Assembly (NCBI GenBank): GCA_007115995.1
Contig: SKJI01000013.1
Coordinates: forward strand, 1 to 64,000
Origin: a candidate division SR1 bacterium
GTDB lineage: Bacteria; Patescibacteriota; Gracilibacteria; Absconditabacterales; Absconditicoccaceae
DNA length: 64,000 nt
Direction of reading: 5' to 3'
A model generated the notes under the pieces. That model saw only the letters and a program-made list of their open reading frames with translations, did no database searches and was not told the origin of the DNA. Shown one piece after another: positions 43,787 to 55,706 of this stretch (position 1 is the stretch's first letter; every line of letters begins with the position of its first letter). The translations under genes were made by a program, and so were the position numbers.

Positions 43787-45496
43787 ATGAATGTTCTTGA
43801 ATTGTGTGCCAAACTACTTATTGAGTATAAAACACATCCTCTGGATAGCACACAGCTAGAAATCCCACAAAATAGAAAAATGTGAGATTGTTCACTACCG
43901 TGTTTTCATTTTGCAAAACAATGGAGAGAAACACCACAACAAATAGCAGAACAACTTGCATATGATATGTCTCCACTACTAGAACATTCAGAGATTTGGT
44001 ATCGTATTGAAGCAGTATGATGATATCTTAACTTCTATCTCAAAACATCATATTTAGCTACAATGTTATTTCATATTCTAGAAGAAACCAAACAGTCACA
44101 TGCGCGATTTCCTCCTACTGGTGAAACAATCTTAGTTGAATCTCCATGACCAAATACCAACAAACCCCTTCACTTATGACATGTGAGAAATATGCTCTTA
44201 GGAAATGCACTCAAAAATACACTCAAAGCAGTAGGACATACCGTACATAGCGTAGATATTGTCAATGATCGCTGAATTCATATCTCTAAATCGATGCTTG
44301 CTTATCAATTGTACTGAAATAATCAACTCCCTGATTGCAAACCAGATCACTTTGTATGAAAACGATATGTAAAATATGCACAAGAAGAAAAAAATAACCC
44401 TGCACTTGCACAACAAGCTCAAGCACTTTTACAAGCACGAGAAGAAGGTGATGATGAAACAGTTGCACTACGAAAATTAATGAGAGAACGAGCGCTCTCA
44501 TGACAAAAAGAAACATACAAAAAATACGGTATTTCTATCGACAAGACTTATTATGAAAGTGATCACTATATGCTAGGTAAGGTTATTATACAGCAAGGAA
44601 TAAATCATGGTATTTTTACAAGAAATGACAATAATCATATTATTTATATTGATCCGAAACTAGGAGAAAAAATCGTACTCAGATCAGATGGTACAGCAGT
44701 ATATATGACGCAAGATATAGCGCTATGAAAAGTAAGATACGAAGATCGATCAATGGATCGTATGATCTATGTAGTATGAAATGAACAAGAAGATCACTTT
44801 AAGTGTTTATTTAATATTTTCAAAGCATTACAGTTACCCTTTGCTCCACAGTGTCACCATCTTTCTTATGGGATGGTTTGACTACCTGACTGAAAAATGA
44901 AAAGTAGAGAATGAACAGTCATTGATGCAGATGATATTCTAGAAGAAACTACCGCAACAAGTTTTGAGATGCTCAAAGAACGCTATCCTACAACTCCTCA
45001 TACAAAACTACAAAAAAAAGCAGTGACTATTGCCCTCGGAGCAATTAAATTTTTCTTTCTCAAGTATGATGCAAATAAAAATTTTGTCTATGATAAAACA
45101 TCATCATTACGTTTTGATTGAGAAACATGACCGTATATCCAATATACATATGCTCGCTGCTGCAGTATTCTCAAAAAATCTGACTGTGCACATATTGATT
45201 TCAATACTGTTGATAAAACAGCATACTCGTGTGATGAAGAAAGACAACTGTTGGCAGCACTTGTGTGATTCCCAAGCACGTTAGAACATGCTGCAAGAAC
45301 CTATCAACCTTATCTTATTGCACGTTTTCTTTTGGATATTGCAGCAACGTACAATTCGTTTTATCATGCAGTCCCTGTGCTTGCAGAAGAAGATGAACAG
45401 AGACGTTTTGCACGTTTATGACTCGTAGAAGCAACAAGAAAAATTCTCAAAACATGATTAGATATACTTGGTATTGATGTGCTTGAAGAAATGTAA
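43787..45496 (+). CDS. argS: Arginyl-tRNA synthetase
   Basis: 569 residues, class I. VESPGPNTNKPLHLGHVRN near residue 120 holds the HIGH-type motif. VNDRGIHISKSMLAY, AVYMTQDIALGK and GLPDGKMKSREGTVIDADD near 365 follow. A C-terminal anticodon-binding DALR domain (GETGPYIQYTYARCCSIL) ends the protein. Gene and length fit ArgRS. The start lies after TTTTCAACA with no Shine-Dalgarno. Confidence 0.95.
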
Positions 45497-45541
45497 AAAT
45501 TTGATATACTTATTTTTATTCTTTACTCTTATTGTATCTCT

Positions 45542-45946
45542 ATGAAAACACCAATAATTAGATCAGTTACTGCACTGTTATGATGATGACTAGCATGTTA
45601 TGCATGATTTTTATACTCACAATGAGCACCAGTATGAACTACCGCAGAGCTTACTACCGCTTGAATAGTTGTAGCTATGCTTGTATGAATCTATCTTGTA
45701 GCAATTATCATAGCAAGCAACAAAATACTTCCTACAAACAGATATACCATTGCACTGATATGAATTGCACTGATTCTTTTTGCCAATCTCTATCTTGTAG
45801 ATGATCCAACCCAAAACGTTTACCTTGCAGATGTGATGAAAATAATCTGAGTCTTTTTGGTAATTATATGACCAATGAAACTCCTGGTAACAACAGCTAT
45901 CCAAGAAAATAAAGCATCTAAAAATGTCGAAATAATTGAAGTATAA
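45542..45946 (+). CDS. Four-helix membrane protein, unknown
   Basis: 134 residues with four transmembrane segments (ALLGGGLACYAGFLYS, GIVVAMLVGIYLVAIII, YTIALIGIALILFANLYLV, IIGVFLVIIGPMKLLV) and a short charged tail. It lies 45 bases after argS and before tRNA-Gly(GCC). No family recognised. Confidence 0.65.
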
Positions 45947-46007
45947 AAAACACCTTATAAAAAGTAAGTAATGAGTAAGTATTATATAGCTTCACGTTAC
46001 TTCTTAT

Positions 46008-46081
46008 GCGGAATTAGCTCAATTGGCTAGAGCGCCACCTTGCCAAGGTGGAGGTTGCGAGTTCGACTCTCGTATTCCGCT
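46008..46081 (+). tRNA. tRNA-Gly (GCC anticodon)
   Basis: The acceptor GCGGAAT pairs with ATTCCGC, and the anticodon loop TTGCCAA gives GCC. The discriminator is U. It shows that ordinary GGY glycine codons are read beside the UGA reader at 32818. The last two bases overlap the stop codon of the convergent sigma-like gene. Confidence 0.93.
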
Positions 46082-47552
46082 AGTTCCCATCACTCTTTTG
46101 AGTAGTGTTTTTTTGTAATGGAAATAATACGCTATACATTTGTTGAATAGTAAAGTATTGTTGCATCTCCTTCACAAGTTCTAGTCGATATGATACTCTA
46201 AGAGTATCTAAAAATACAGTATATAACTGAGTAGTATCATCACTCTTTGCTAAAAACTCAACATAATGACAATGTTCATTAAATTCTTGTATATTTTTTA
46301 ATCACACATTATCTATAAATTTTTGCCAATATACAAAAAAATCATGAAATAACTGTTTAAGTAGGTGTTTTTCTGAATGAGTAATATGATTAAGTCTACT
46401 ATAAAAAGTAGTCAAGTATAGATCATCAAAATTATTGATATAATGTAATGCCCTATCAATATCTCATTTACATAAATTTACATGTTGCACATATTCATTA
46501 TTTTTTTGTTCAGTGAGAAGTACATCATCATCTCATAAAAAATATTGTTTGATTTGTGGATTCTTCGATAAGTTTTTTTTTGCATATCTTGCAGCTCATA
46601 GCGCAGTATTTGTAGGAATATTTAGTTCTGCAGCAATTTCTTTAAACGATTTCCCCTGAAAATAACGGAGCAATATAACCTTCTTTTGTTTTTCAGTAAG
46701 CGCAAGAATAGCGTGATATAGAACTTGTAATCACTGATTATCTACTGGTATTTCTCAATATTGTTGATCGGTTAGCATTTCCTCTACTCGGTTCAATCAA
46801 CTATCACTCTTTCACTGTGTTCACTTTAGATGAACACGTCTCTTTGCCCTGTTAATATTTCTGGTAAAGTCTATACAATGATTCTTTGCCATTTTCTGAA
46901 ACCATTTAATAAATCCAACTTTATCACCAATAAATGAAGAGGATTTTTCTACTGCCTTTATCAAAACCTCCTGAAGAATATCCTCGGCTTCAATACTTTG
47001 ATCTGTAGATTTAAGTCAAGATAAAAATCTTACTATATTATCCTTTACAGGCTTAGTTACTGTTCTATCAGACAACAATTTATGGATTTTTTTATCACAA
47101 CTATGAGATTGCAAAGGTGGTGGCGCATTATCTAAAACTTGAGCAATTAATGCTTGATTGTTTGTGTGCGTTTCTTCAGTTTTTATGAAACTCTCTAATG
47201 TCAGCATATATTTAGTTTGTTCGGCTGTTGTCAGCATTGACACATCAATCCCCAAGTCTAATAATTTCTTTACATAGAACGATAGAGTGTTCAAAAAGTC
47301 CTTTTCGACACTATCATCATGACCCTGAGAATATAGTAATTTCCAGGTTTTTTTATTGTAAACAAGCTGTATTGCATGATCTGACAAATGTTCACTAAAA
47401 TCCTTTTGTAGTCTGCTTCGCCATTGCTGAAAATTTTTTCATTCTTCAGTTTGTAAAAATCATTGCACATTACTCATAGCACGATCGAATAAAGAGAGAG
47501 GAGATGATTTTATTGCTCAATAAGATAGTCAGTTTTTATTTTCAGAAGACAT
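46080..47552 (-). CDS. ECF-like sigma factor with long N- and C-terminal extensions
   Basis: 490 residues. Sigma region 2 lies near 185-235 (SIEAEDILQEVLIKAVE; FIKWFQKMAKNHCIDFTRN), and region 4 near 275-320 (LTEKQKKVILLRYFQGKSF; KEIAAELNIPTNTALGAAR). A typical ECF sigma would end there at about 200 residues in total. Here about 180 helical residues precede region 2 and 170 follow region 4. These may fuse an anti-sigma-like sensor or stabilise the factor. The stop overlaps the tRNA-Gly end by 2 bases. Confidence 0.78.
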
Positions 47553-47955
47553 AGTATTTTTTCAAGAAACAAATAACTTTTATAAACACATAAAAATAAA
47601 AGTCAATAGTATTTTTTATTTATGGAAACACCGCTACCCTATCAAGGTTGTACTCATGATATATCATCAAGAGAATGAGTAAATGTTGTATGTTTATAGA
47701 ATATACGACTCATTCTATACAGATGTTTCCTAGTCATAATCTCTGTTTATTGATTATTGATAGCTTCTCAACTAGTCTAGACACTAATAAAAAACAGATT
47801 AAAAGAGATCAGCACCATGAAAGAATAAGAAACACAATCAATATAAATTTACTCAATAAGTCATCACAAAGTTGCAAAAAATCACAATGCTCGTATACTT
47901 AATTATACAGACAACTACTCTTAGTTTATTGATTTTTAGTAAAAGATAGCATTTC
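47553..47955. other. 400-base intergenic stretch
   Basis: AT-rich region divergent between the sigma-like gene and the operon at 47956. It contains a 75-codon open frame at 47675-47902 that codes no glycine at all and has no TGA, unlike the genes around it, so I do not call it a gene. Promoters for both sides are expected here, but none is convincing. Confidence 0.4.
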
Positions 47956-48600
47956 ATGGAACAAAAACAAGAATACACAACAGAAGCAGTCGCATGAATT
48001 GATGCCCTACTTAATAATCACGAACAGACACTTGTAGAAAGCATTTTGGCATTGAAGCAACATTGATTTATCAAACAGATACAACAACAACGAGAAAAAA
48101 TGCCTGAAGAAGAGAAAATAGAACTCTATAAAAAATGATCATATTCTGTTTGGTCTACCATCAAAAGATCAACATGATTATCACTTCCTACACGAAATCT
48201 CTTTTCATTTTTACCTACAAAAGATACAGTACGCAAAGAAATATTTCATGCATTTACACCAGCGATAAGGTTGTTTGTACATCTTGGTATTTTTTCAAGA
48301 CCATGATGAGTAGACGATGAAACGATCAAAGAAAACATACAAACAGATGCCAAAGGTATCAAACAACAACTCAATCTATTGGAATCAGCTTGTACTATGA
48401 TTCCCCAACTCAGACCATGACTACCAGCTATTGAAAAAATAAAACCATTGCTCTCAATTGGTGCAGATGCACAAGAAAGAATTCTTCATGCAGTCAATCA
48501 TGCACAGCAAAATATATCTCTAACAGCAGCAAATAAAGAAACACTCTGTGTAACGCTCCAACAAACTCCTTATAGTGATGAGATAAGGATGGTTGCCTAA
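47956..48600 (+). CDS. Unrecognised helical protein (214 aa)
   Basis: No signal peptide or transmembrane helix. Mostly helical with Gln-rich segments (ILALKQHGFIKQIQQQREK; TDAKGIKQQLNLLESACTM) and one central SLPTRNLFSFLPTKDTVRK stretch. It begins 404 bases from the sigma-like gene and is followed after 75 bases by a 775-residue gene on the same strand. The two probably form a unit. Confidence 0.65.
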
Positions 48601-48675
48601 CAAACTTCACCCTATCTAAACAAAATCAACCTCATTTTTTTGCAAAAAAATCAAAAAACAAATATACTAGTAAGT

Positions 48676-51003
48676 ATGGTAAGAAATATCAATCAATTTC
48701 CTTATGAAGATAAGAATACTGAAACAAAATCAGTAGAGATTTTTGAAAATACCATAAATACCAAAAACAATATCAACGAGCTTGTGGGAGAATTTGAAAA
48801 AGAGTCGCTGCAAGTGATAGATAGATTAGAAAAAAGACTATGCGACATTGAAGATAATATTATAACCCAATCTGATCTCATAAAAAAAATGTGGGCAACA
48901 ATCACAACATGATGAGCATATGAAGATATTTGCCACTATATACAACAATGAGAGCATGGTATACAAAGTAAATATAGTGAAAATGCTCAAAAAATACAAC
49001 AAACTAAACAGCTCCGTCAATGAGCAGATCTTTCTCAATACTGAAACGAAACATTACACATACTTGAAGATGAAATGAATAACCGAACACAAGATATCCT
49101 TTTACAATGGTATATTGATCATACCCTACAAGAAAGTAAACAGCATACAGACTGAACTTGATCTTCTCAACAATCACCATGGAGTGTACTGATGGAACAA
49201 CTATCAGACAGCGCATCACAAGAAAGTATAAAAAATCATATGCACATGATGCTTGAAAGAGAAGAAAATTATAAAAAAACGCAAGAAATAAAGGTTTTAC
49301 TACAACAAGAAAAGAACAAGTATAGAGTACTTCGTAGACAAAGAATATATAACCAAAAAGATCAAATCTGGTGAAAAAAGAGACAAGAAACAACAAATAT
49401 CGACAGAAGAGAAACAAAAGGAATCACTCAATTATCTTCAAATCTTCTTAAATGAATCAAACAACAACAGTCAAGTATCAATAAAGCATTTGACGATGCA
49501 CAGAAATTTGAAGATAGACTGCCTTTACATCATATTCACACAATAGCAGAAGAAAAAACTGCTCAAATCCTAGTAACATATCTCACATCTCAAAGGCAAA
49601 ATCATGAAACCATTCAAGCACAATATCAAGAAAACTACGACCTTATCTATAAGTATATCTACTTAGAAACTCTTTCTCAATCCATCAAAGATGATCCAGA
49701 AATCTATAATCTCATAAAAAACGAAGATACTGATTTTAAAGAATTTAAAATAATACTCGATCAGTTTGATACTATCCAATCATCAATCAAACAGGTTAAC
49801 TCAGAAAAACAAAAGAGAAAAAAACACACATACCAGTGGGAGTTAGCAAATCAACTGAGAGAGAAACTCGATAATGAAACCTATATCTCAGATTCAGTCA
49901 GGAAATTTCTCGAGGATGAAATGCCTCTTCTCAAAGTACATAATCTTCCAAAGAAGCATCTAGATGAGTATATAAGCAAGATGCAAACATACTTATGAGA
50001 AACAGTCTCTTCATGAACTCATGAGAAAAATGATACAACAAAAACATTTACAAATCTATGGGAAAGATACAAAAAACAGCTCCAAGCAAAAGCTAATCAA
50101 GAGCTTAATAAAACTGCACTTTGCGGGCATGTTATTATGAAACAAGCACTCATTTCAAACGATAAACAGTCAGTATCTTGAAATCGAAGAAATAACACCT
50201 TTTCGATGAATATAGAAAATCTTCAGATAGATAATCACACCATTAACTTTTATAACACAGCACTGTATTGGAAAACATGAACGGACAATTCAGTACAAAT
50301 AGAATGAGATCAAGATGCATGGAAGAACAAACTAACATTTCCAACAATAAAATGAATAAGTGCACAAGCTATACAACATAAACTCCAACAACACTCATTT
50401 TCATTTACTGAACTCATAAGTATTGAACCATGAGATGAAACAGCATACTTTCAAAATATATATAATGAAATACTGGATAGCATAATACAGGAGCAAGCAC
50501 AAGATCTCAAAAACTACCAAGAATCTGTTCAACGTACCATTCTTGTCAATACGACTATCAACTTATTTGAATGAAACAACAATATAGAAATGAACACATA
50601 TCAGAAGCAAGAAGAAAGACAAAACTTTTATCAGTGACTTTTATCAGGCAATGATTTGTGAGTGACTCTGAATACACAGATGCTCTATACTATGAATAAA
50701 CTACTCTCTTCTACAAAATTTACAAATTTTTTGAGACTAACTGATACAGATCCACGAACATTTCTCTCTGATCGATGATTTGTATGAGAAAATGCTCTCA
50801 AGAATCCAGCGCGTACAGAGCAACTATGGGATATACTAGACAAGCTCATTTATGATGCGAATCATCTTACGTGAGAAATAAGATATATGCAACTCATCCG
50901 CATTGCAAAAACTATACAAACCGATGCAAAGTTTCTGGAAACGAAGTATACGTTTCATAATCCAGTATGATGATCGATCTCTATACAACATAAAAATGAT
51001 TAG
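48676..51003 (+). CDS. Unrecognised 775-residue coiled-coil protein
   Basis: A continuous frame of 775 codons with TGA at scattered glycines. No signal peptide, membrane segment or known motif. Residues 30-260 are strongly heptad-like and Gln/Glu/Lys-rich (EFEKESLQVIDRLEKRLCD; EREENYKKTQEIKVLLQQEK). The C-terminal third has a more globular look (TFSMNIENLQIDNHTINFY; SFSFTELISIEPGDETAYF). A TTG 12 codons upstream is an alternative start. The stop is 7 bases from the convergent DUF4153 gene. Confidence 0.7.
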
Positions 51004-51010
51004 TGTATAA

Positions 51011-52792
51011 CTACTCTCTTTCTAAAAAATCAAACAGTATCCACTCAATAACAGGTATTCATGCACTCATATTTCATCTCATACTTCTCAACAACAACGT
51101 TATAGTATCATCTTCAAAACGATACTGTTGTGTCAGAATAAATCAGTGTGTGTCTTCACTTACTGTTTCTAGAAGAGCAGAAAGATCAAACTCATATACA
51201 CGTCAATATCTATCCAACGTTATACTATTACCAGTAATACGTACTGCAGAATTATTACTGTCCCATCACCTATAAAACTTATGAAATCCTGATATATCGA
51301 TCGCATAGTCATGCTGATTATAAACTGACTCTACAGACCAATATTGTTCTTTTGGTAGCATCGCTCATCAAGAAAAGTATTTCATTGCAATCCCAAGAGC
51401 TTGGAGATGTATGATGGGATCTGCATCCATAACTGCTGTAAACTGTGCGACTTTTATTGGATCACGTTGAGCAAGAAATGTTACTATTGAAGCGATATCA
51501 ACCTGTACATCGTCAGGAAGTTGTCCGACTAACTCCGGCACCAACACTGTTGTCATTCAATCAGTTAATTGATATACTGCACTAAACGTTGAGAGACGAT
51601 GAGATTGTGAAAGCACACTCACTCAACGAGCAGAAAGTGGTCATCAAAACACTCACAGCATTATTAAAAAAAGCAATCACACACTTACTACCCACAAGTC
51701 TTTTTTGTGTGAAAAAAGCATATACAAAGAAGTTCATAAAAGAAACAGAAGGAGTAATACTGCTCCATATCTAGCTTCAGTAAAACCATATTGCTGTATT
51801 CTCAGTCGTACTGCAACCCCAATCATTGCGAGTACAGGGAACAGTAGGATATATAATCAATGTAATATTAATAAACGGTACTGTTTTCACTCTTTCTGAT
51901 ATAAGAAAGGCATCAAAAAAAGTGAGGCAAGCATAATCAATCATGCGAAGAGAAAAGATCGAATTCAAACCTGATTGGATGGTCGCTCTTGCTGTATAAG
52001 TATCGATCATAAATAAGTATACAATAACAATCCATAAACAATCACGAGAGCAACAATAACACCGAGTAGAAGATTTTTTCGCGGTTGCGATCTAATTGTA
52101 TCGTGTTGATATGGTTCCCAATTATCTATACCATGAAGCAAAACCATTCATCAAAACAACGGACCTACAACAGCAAATATTGTATTAAATCGTTGTGCCG
52201 CTATCGATAAATCAAATAAAAACTTAATACCTTGAAGTGCTCCTGCAAGTCATCACGCAAGCAAGAGCCCAAATAGTCAACCCATCAACATATATAGTAA
52301 TAATTGCTGTACTCATTGAGATAGATTATAAGCACGCCTTTTCTTGAAAGAGTATAAAGGGACTACAAGTACTGAGGCAATTGCAACAAATTGTACAAGA
52401 AAATGTTCATACACACTGATATAAAAAGATTGAAGTTGAGCAAATAGTAAATCTGTAGGAAGTGTATCTATAAAAAAAGGTAAGAGAGTATAATACCACA
52501 CAGCAAAGAGAAACAATACACCATACCACGTCCACCATCTCACCGATCAGAACTGGAAAGTCTTATTGAGAGCAGTTGCACCAAAAAATACAACCAACAA
52601 AACAGCGATCATACTAAAAATATGTGCACGTTCAAATGAAAAATCATAAAGTGCATGCATGCCATATCATAATCGAATCAACTCTATAAGATAATATACT
52701 AAGCCAGCTAATACAATAAGAGAAGCTGGATATTTTCTAATAAGAGAAAAAATTGAAACATAGTGTTGTTGCAAAGTATGTACAAATTTCAT
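51011..52792 (-). CDS. DUF4153-like polytopic membrane protein
   Basis: 593 residues. Twelve or so transmembrane helices fill residues 1-395 (SLIVLAGLVYYLIELI; LLGVIVALVIVYGLLLYTY). The DUF4153 pattern VRLRIQQYGFTEARYGAVLL lies near residue 300. A soluble C-terminal domain of about 200 residues follows (VLVPELVGQLPDDVQVDIAS; ITLDRYGRVYEFDLSALL). The family is of unknown role in cell-envelope function. Confidence 0.75.
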
Positions 52793-52828
52793 AACAAAAT
52801 GATAGAGTTTTCTGACTAGACTACAAGA

Positions 52829-53278
52829 TTAATTCTGTATATCATCCTTTGCGTGATCGATAGTTCCGTCGCGCTTGATGATTTTAAACAAATCATCAGA
52901 AAAATTCAATTTCTCTGCAGCTGAAATACAATTATTAAATAGACAATATATCTGTTTTTGTATATCATAATCACGTGCATATCATAATACTTGCAATTTT
53001 TGATCGCTATCATAGGGTATTGGGACACCAAAAACTGTTACTATTTCATTTGATTTATCTATAGAAACAGCAATATATCAATTATTTGTGATACCATCAA
53101 ATACTTCATTCTGTACATTTTTAACTAACAAATCAAGAGAGGAATGAGTTCTTTCAGGATCATTTTTAGTTTCCTGCTCCAAATATTCTCTAATCTTATT
53201 TATATTAAAAACATAGTCGTTAATCATCATAGTCAAGTAAAGTAAAATATAAAATAAAAGATAGATTTTTTCTTTCAT
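52829..53278 (-). CDS. Small membrane-anchored protein, unknown
   Basis: 149 residues. An N-terminal hydrophobic segment (IYLLFYILLYLTMMIND) acts as signal or anchor; the rest is acidic and soluble (NGYIAVSIDKSNEIVTVFG; YCLFNNCISAAEKLNF). It lies 36 bases upstream of the DUF4153 gene on the same strand. No family recognised. Confidence 0.6.
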
Positions 53279-53364
53279 CAAGAGTTCTTATAGAGGTAAG
53301 CAAGCATATCTCTTGATACATAGTCGATGAAAAGAATTGCTCGAAAATAGTTTTTAACTATTCA

Positions 53365-53524
53365 TTAAGAAACCTCTGAAAGATTCATTTTACAAATAGT
53401 TTTTTACATAATTACGAACTGTTGAATTCACTCAATTATATTGAAAACAAAGGTGCCTTGAGCAAAGTATTCATACAAAAAAATGTCACTTCATTAAATT
53501 TCTCTTAATTCTTACCTTCCTTAA
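53365..53524 (-). repeat. Dispersed structured repeat, copy 5 (inverted, divergent)
   Basis: Read on the minus strand the unit runs TTAAGGAAGGT ... GCTCAAGGCACCTTTGTTTTCAATATAAT ... CTTTCAGAGGTTTCTTAA. It keeps both ends and the middle box of the plus-strand copies with many substitutions. It lies in the 357-base gap between two divergent genes, 40 kb from the other copies. Confidence 0.7.
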
Positions 53525-53635
53525 GTATAAAAAAAATTATGTAAAAAGCAAAAAAAATTAGAGACAAATAGGTAATATCCTATTGATTTTTATAAAAAAA
53601 TATACATAAATTATTTTTTACTTGTTGATACAATA

Positions 53636-54376
53636 ATGAGCAAACAGCAGTTATTTAGTATCTTATTGGGAGTTTTTTTATTGCTATGACTCTATGGACT
53701 TGCTGGAATATTTTTAACACAAGCATTCAATCCTGCTCTCATATGTGTAGATACACATCTCCAATCACGTGATGAGATAGTATGATGATTGTATGAACTG
53801 ATTCCCAAAAGAGAACAGTTAAGCAAGATATGGAACACAATACATCGACCAGATCGAATACGCTGAAATGATAGACCACTCTATGATACAAGCAGCCCGA
53901 CATGGTTTGTGGCGCTAGTAAAGTGATGATATGTCGATCAACATCGAGACGATCTTACAGCAGTACAGCGACCTGAACAAATAGTTACAAGACGTACTCT
54001 CAGCCCATTTCTCATACATTATGCTCAAAAAAATAATCTTACCTCTTATGATGATAGATGTATATTTGATGATATTTGAGAACTACCACAAGAAGAACAA
54101 GACCGTCTCATTGAAACGTGTAAATATAGATTATTAAGATGAACGCAAAGACACTTTCATCCAGATGAGGTTATCACACAAGCAGATATATTGGCTATTC
54201 TAATGAGAAGTAAATATGGCTTTTTGGATGAAGATGTGCAACCTTGGTATGCACATTATTATGTGCAAGCAATTGACCTTGGAGTTGTAAAAAGCTGATT
54301 GGATATGCATATCTTTACAGAACCAGTCACTATGAAAGATCTATGACTATGGATCTATCAATTTGAACAATTATAG
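53636..54376 (+). CDS. SLH-domain-like membrane-anchored protein
   Basis: 246 residues with one N-terminal helix (ILLGVFLLLGLYGLAGIF). FHPDEVITQADILAILMR near residue 178, then GFLDEDVQPWYAHYYVQA and GVVKSGLDMHIFTEP, match an S-layer homology motif (F.D....WY..Y...A...G). SLH domains bind cell-wall polymers. It could be a wall-binding partner of the nearby surface proteins. Confidence 0.7.
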
Positions 54377-54444
54377 TATACACTCACACAACAATATAAC
54401 AGTATATTTCTCTTGATTCTTTTAGCTATCTTGTACTCATACCT

Positions 54445-54729
54445 ATGATAATTTGGTTCTTCCTTCCATTGCTTTGCTTACTGATACTCTGAAAAATCAC
54501 ATGAAAAGCATCACAAACAACAACTGTGCGACTGTTACAAGCCATGTATTGGATTATTAGTTTGTTTCTTGCATTTATTGTACCGTTGTTTTGGCTCCGA
54601 TCAGTTGCTCATATAGATTGTCTTTCATCAGAACGACTACTTCCAACAATATTAGCCGGCATAGTCTTATTTATCTATTTTATGCGACCACAAAAGTTTA
54701 AGGAAGCTCTGAAAAAAAGAGAACAGTAA
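54445..54729 (+). CDS. Small membrane protein, unknown
   Basis: 94 residues with three hydrophobic segments (MIIWFFLPLLCLLILG; MYWIISLFLAFIVPLFWL; LPTILAGIVLFIYF) and a basic tail. It is followed by the carotenoid cluster after 92 bases. No family recognised. It may belong to that cluster, but nothing in the sequence shows it. Confidence 0.6.
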
Positions 54730-54821
54730 TTGTTTTCATAGAAGTCCATATTTTTTGCATAGCGTATCTCTCTAAAAATTTTCTCATTGGCATTAATCCC
54801 AAAAAACACTATACTACCACA

Positions 54822-55688
54822 ATGAGTATAGAACGAAAAGCCGCAATGAATCAGTATGGAACATCCTACAAACGAGGGACGTTATTTTTTAATCAAGAAA
54901 CCAAACACGATACGTATATTCTCTATACGTTTTTGAGAGTAATAGATAATATCGTTGATAATCCAGCTACAGATCTACAAGATGCCGCACGTGCAGTCAA
55001 CCAACTGCGCGACCAATTTCATACTTTATATAATCATACAGCACCAATCGATAACCTACTCCTTCAAGAGACCGTTCATCTTGCGCATAAGTACGATATG
55101 CCAGCAACTTGGTTTAATGATTTTTTTGACGCTATGCTTGCAGATACCAAACAAACAACATACGAAACCTACGAACAGCTCCAATGATATATGCGATGAT
55201 CAGCGTGCGTCGTGTGATTAATGATGACAAAGATTATCTGATACGACACCGCATACGAAGAAGAAACATTTGCAGCAGCTACACAACTTGGTGAAGCAAT
55301 GCAATACACAAACTTCCTCAGAGATATCAAAGAAGACTGGCTCGAATACTGACGTTTGTATATTCCATCTGATAGACTTGCAGCATTTTCCTGCTCACAA
55401 CATATGATCAAAAATTTCGCAACATGAACACCAATATCCACACAACGACGTGATTTTATGGACTATCAAATAACACACCTGCAAGACCAATACGCACAAG
55501 CAAATAAGGGCATCAAACAACTCAATCCCCAATGAAGACTGCCAGTACTGATCGCGTCAAACCTCTATGCACGTATTTTGAAACGTATCAAACAGCTCTG
55601 AGGTGATGTATTTACTCGCTCAGCACGCACCAAACCGAATGAAAAAATACTCACGTTGATAGGAACAATTGCTACCTACAAGTTTTAG
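54822..55688 (+). CDS. crtB: Phytoene synthase (squalene/phytoene synthase family)
   Basis: 288 residues. Condenses two GGPP to phytoene. The first Asp motif is DNIVDN near residue 45 and the second NFLRDIKEDW near residue 168, with RLYIPSD near 183, as in CrtB. DKFHT-type and STACK motifs are less clear. First gene of the carotenoid cluster, 18 bases before the prenyltransferase. No Shine-Dalgarno; the start context is CACAATG. Confidence 0.88.
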
Positions 55689-55706
55689 TTTTCTTGCATC
55701 GCAACA

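Noticed and set aside
46086-46114. Terminator after tRNA-Gly(GCC)
   Set aside because: CACTC-TTTT-GAGTAGTG followed by a T run is suggestive, but it overlaps the coding end of the sigma-like gene and the stem has a bulge, so I did not list it as a firm feature.
47675-47902. 75-codon plus-strand frame ending in TAA
   Set aside because: No glycine, no TGA, Ser/Cys/Asn-rich composition unlike neighbours, and no similarity; most likely chance in AT-rich DNA.
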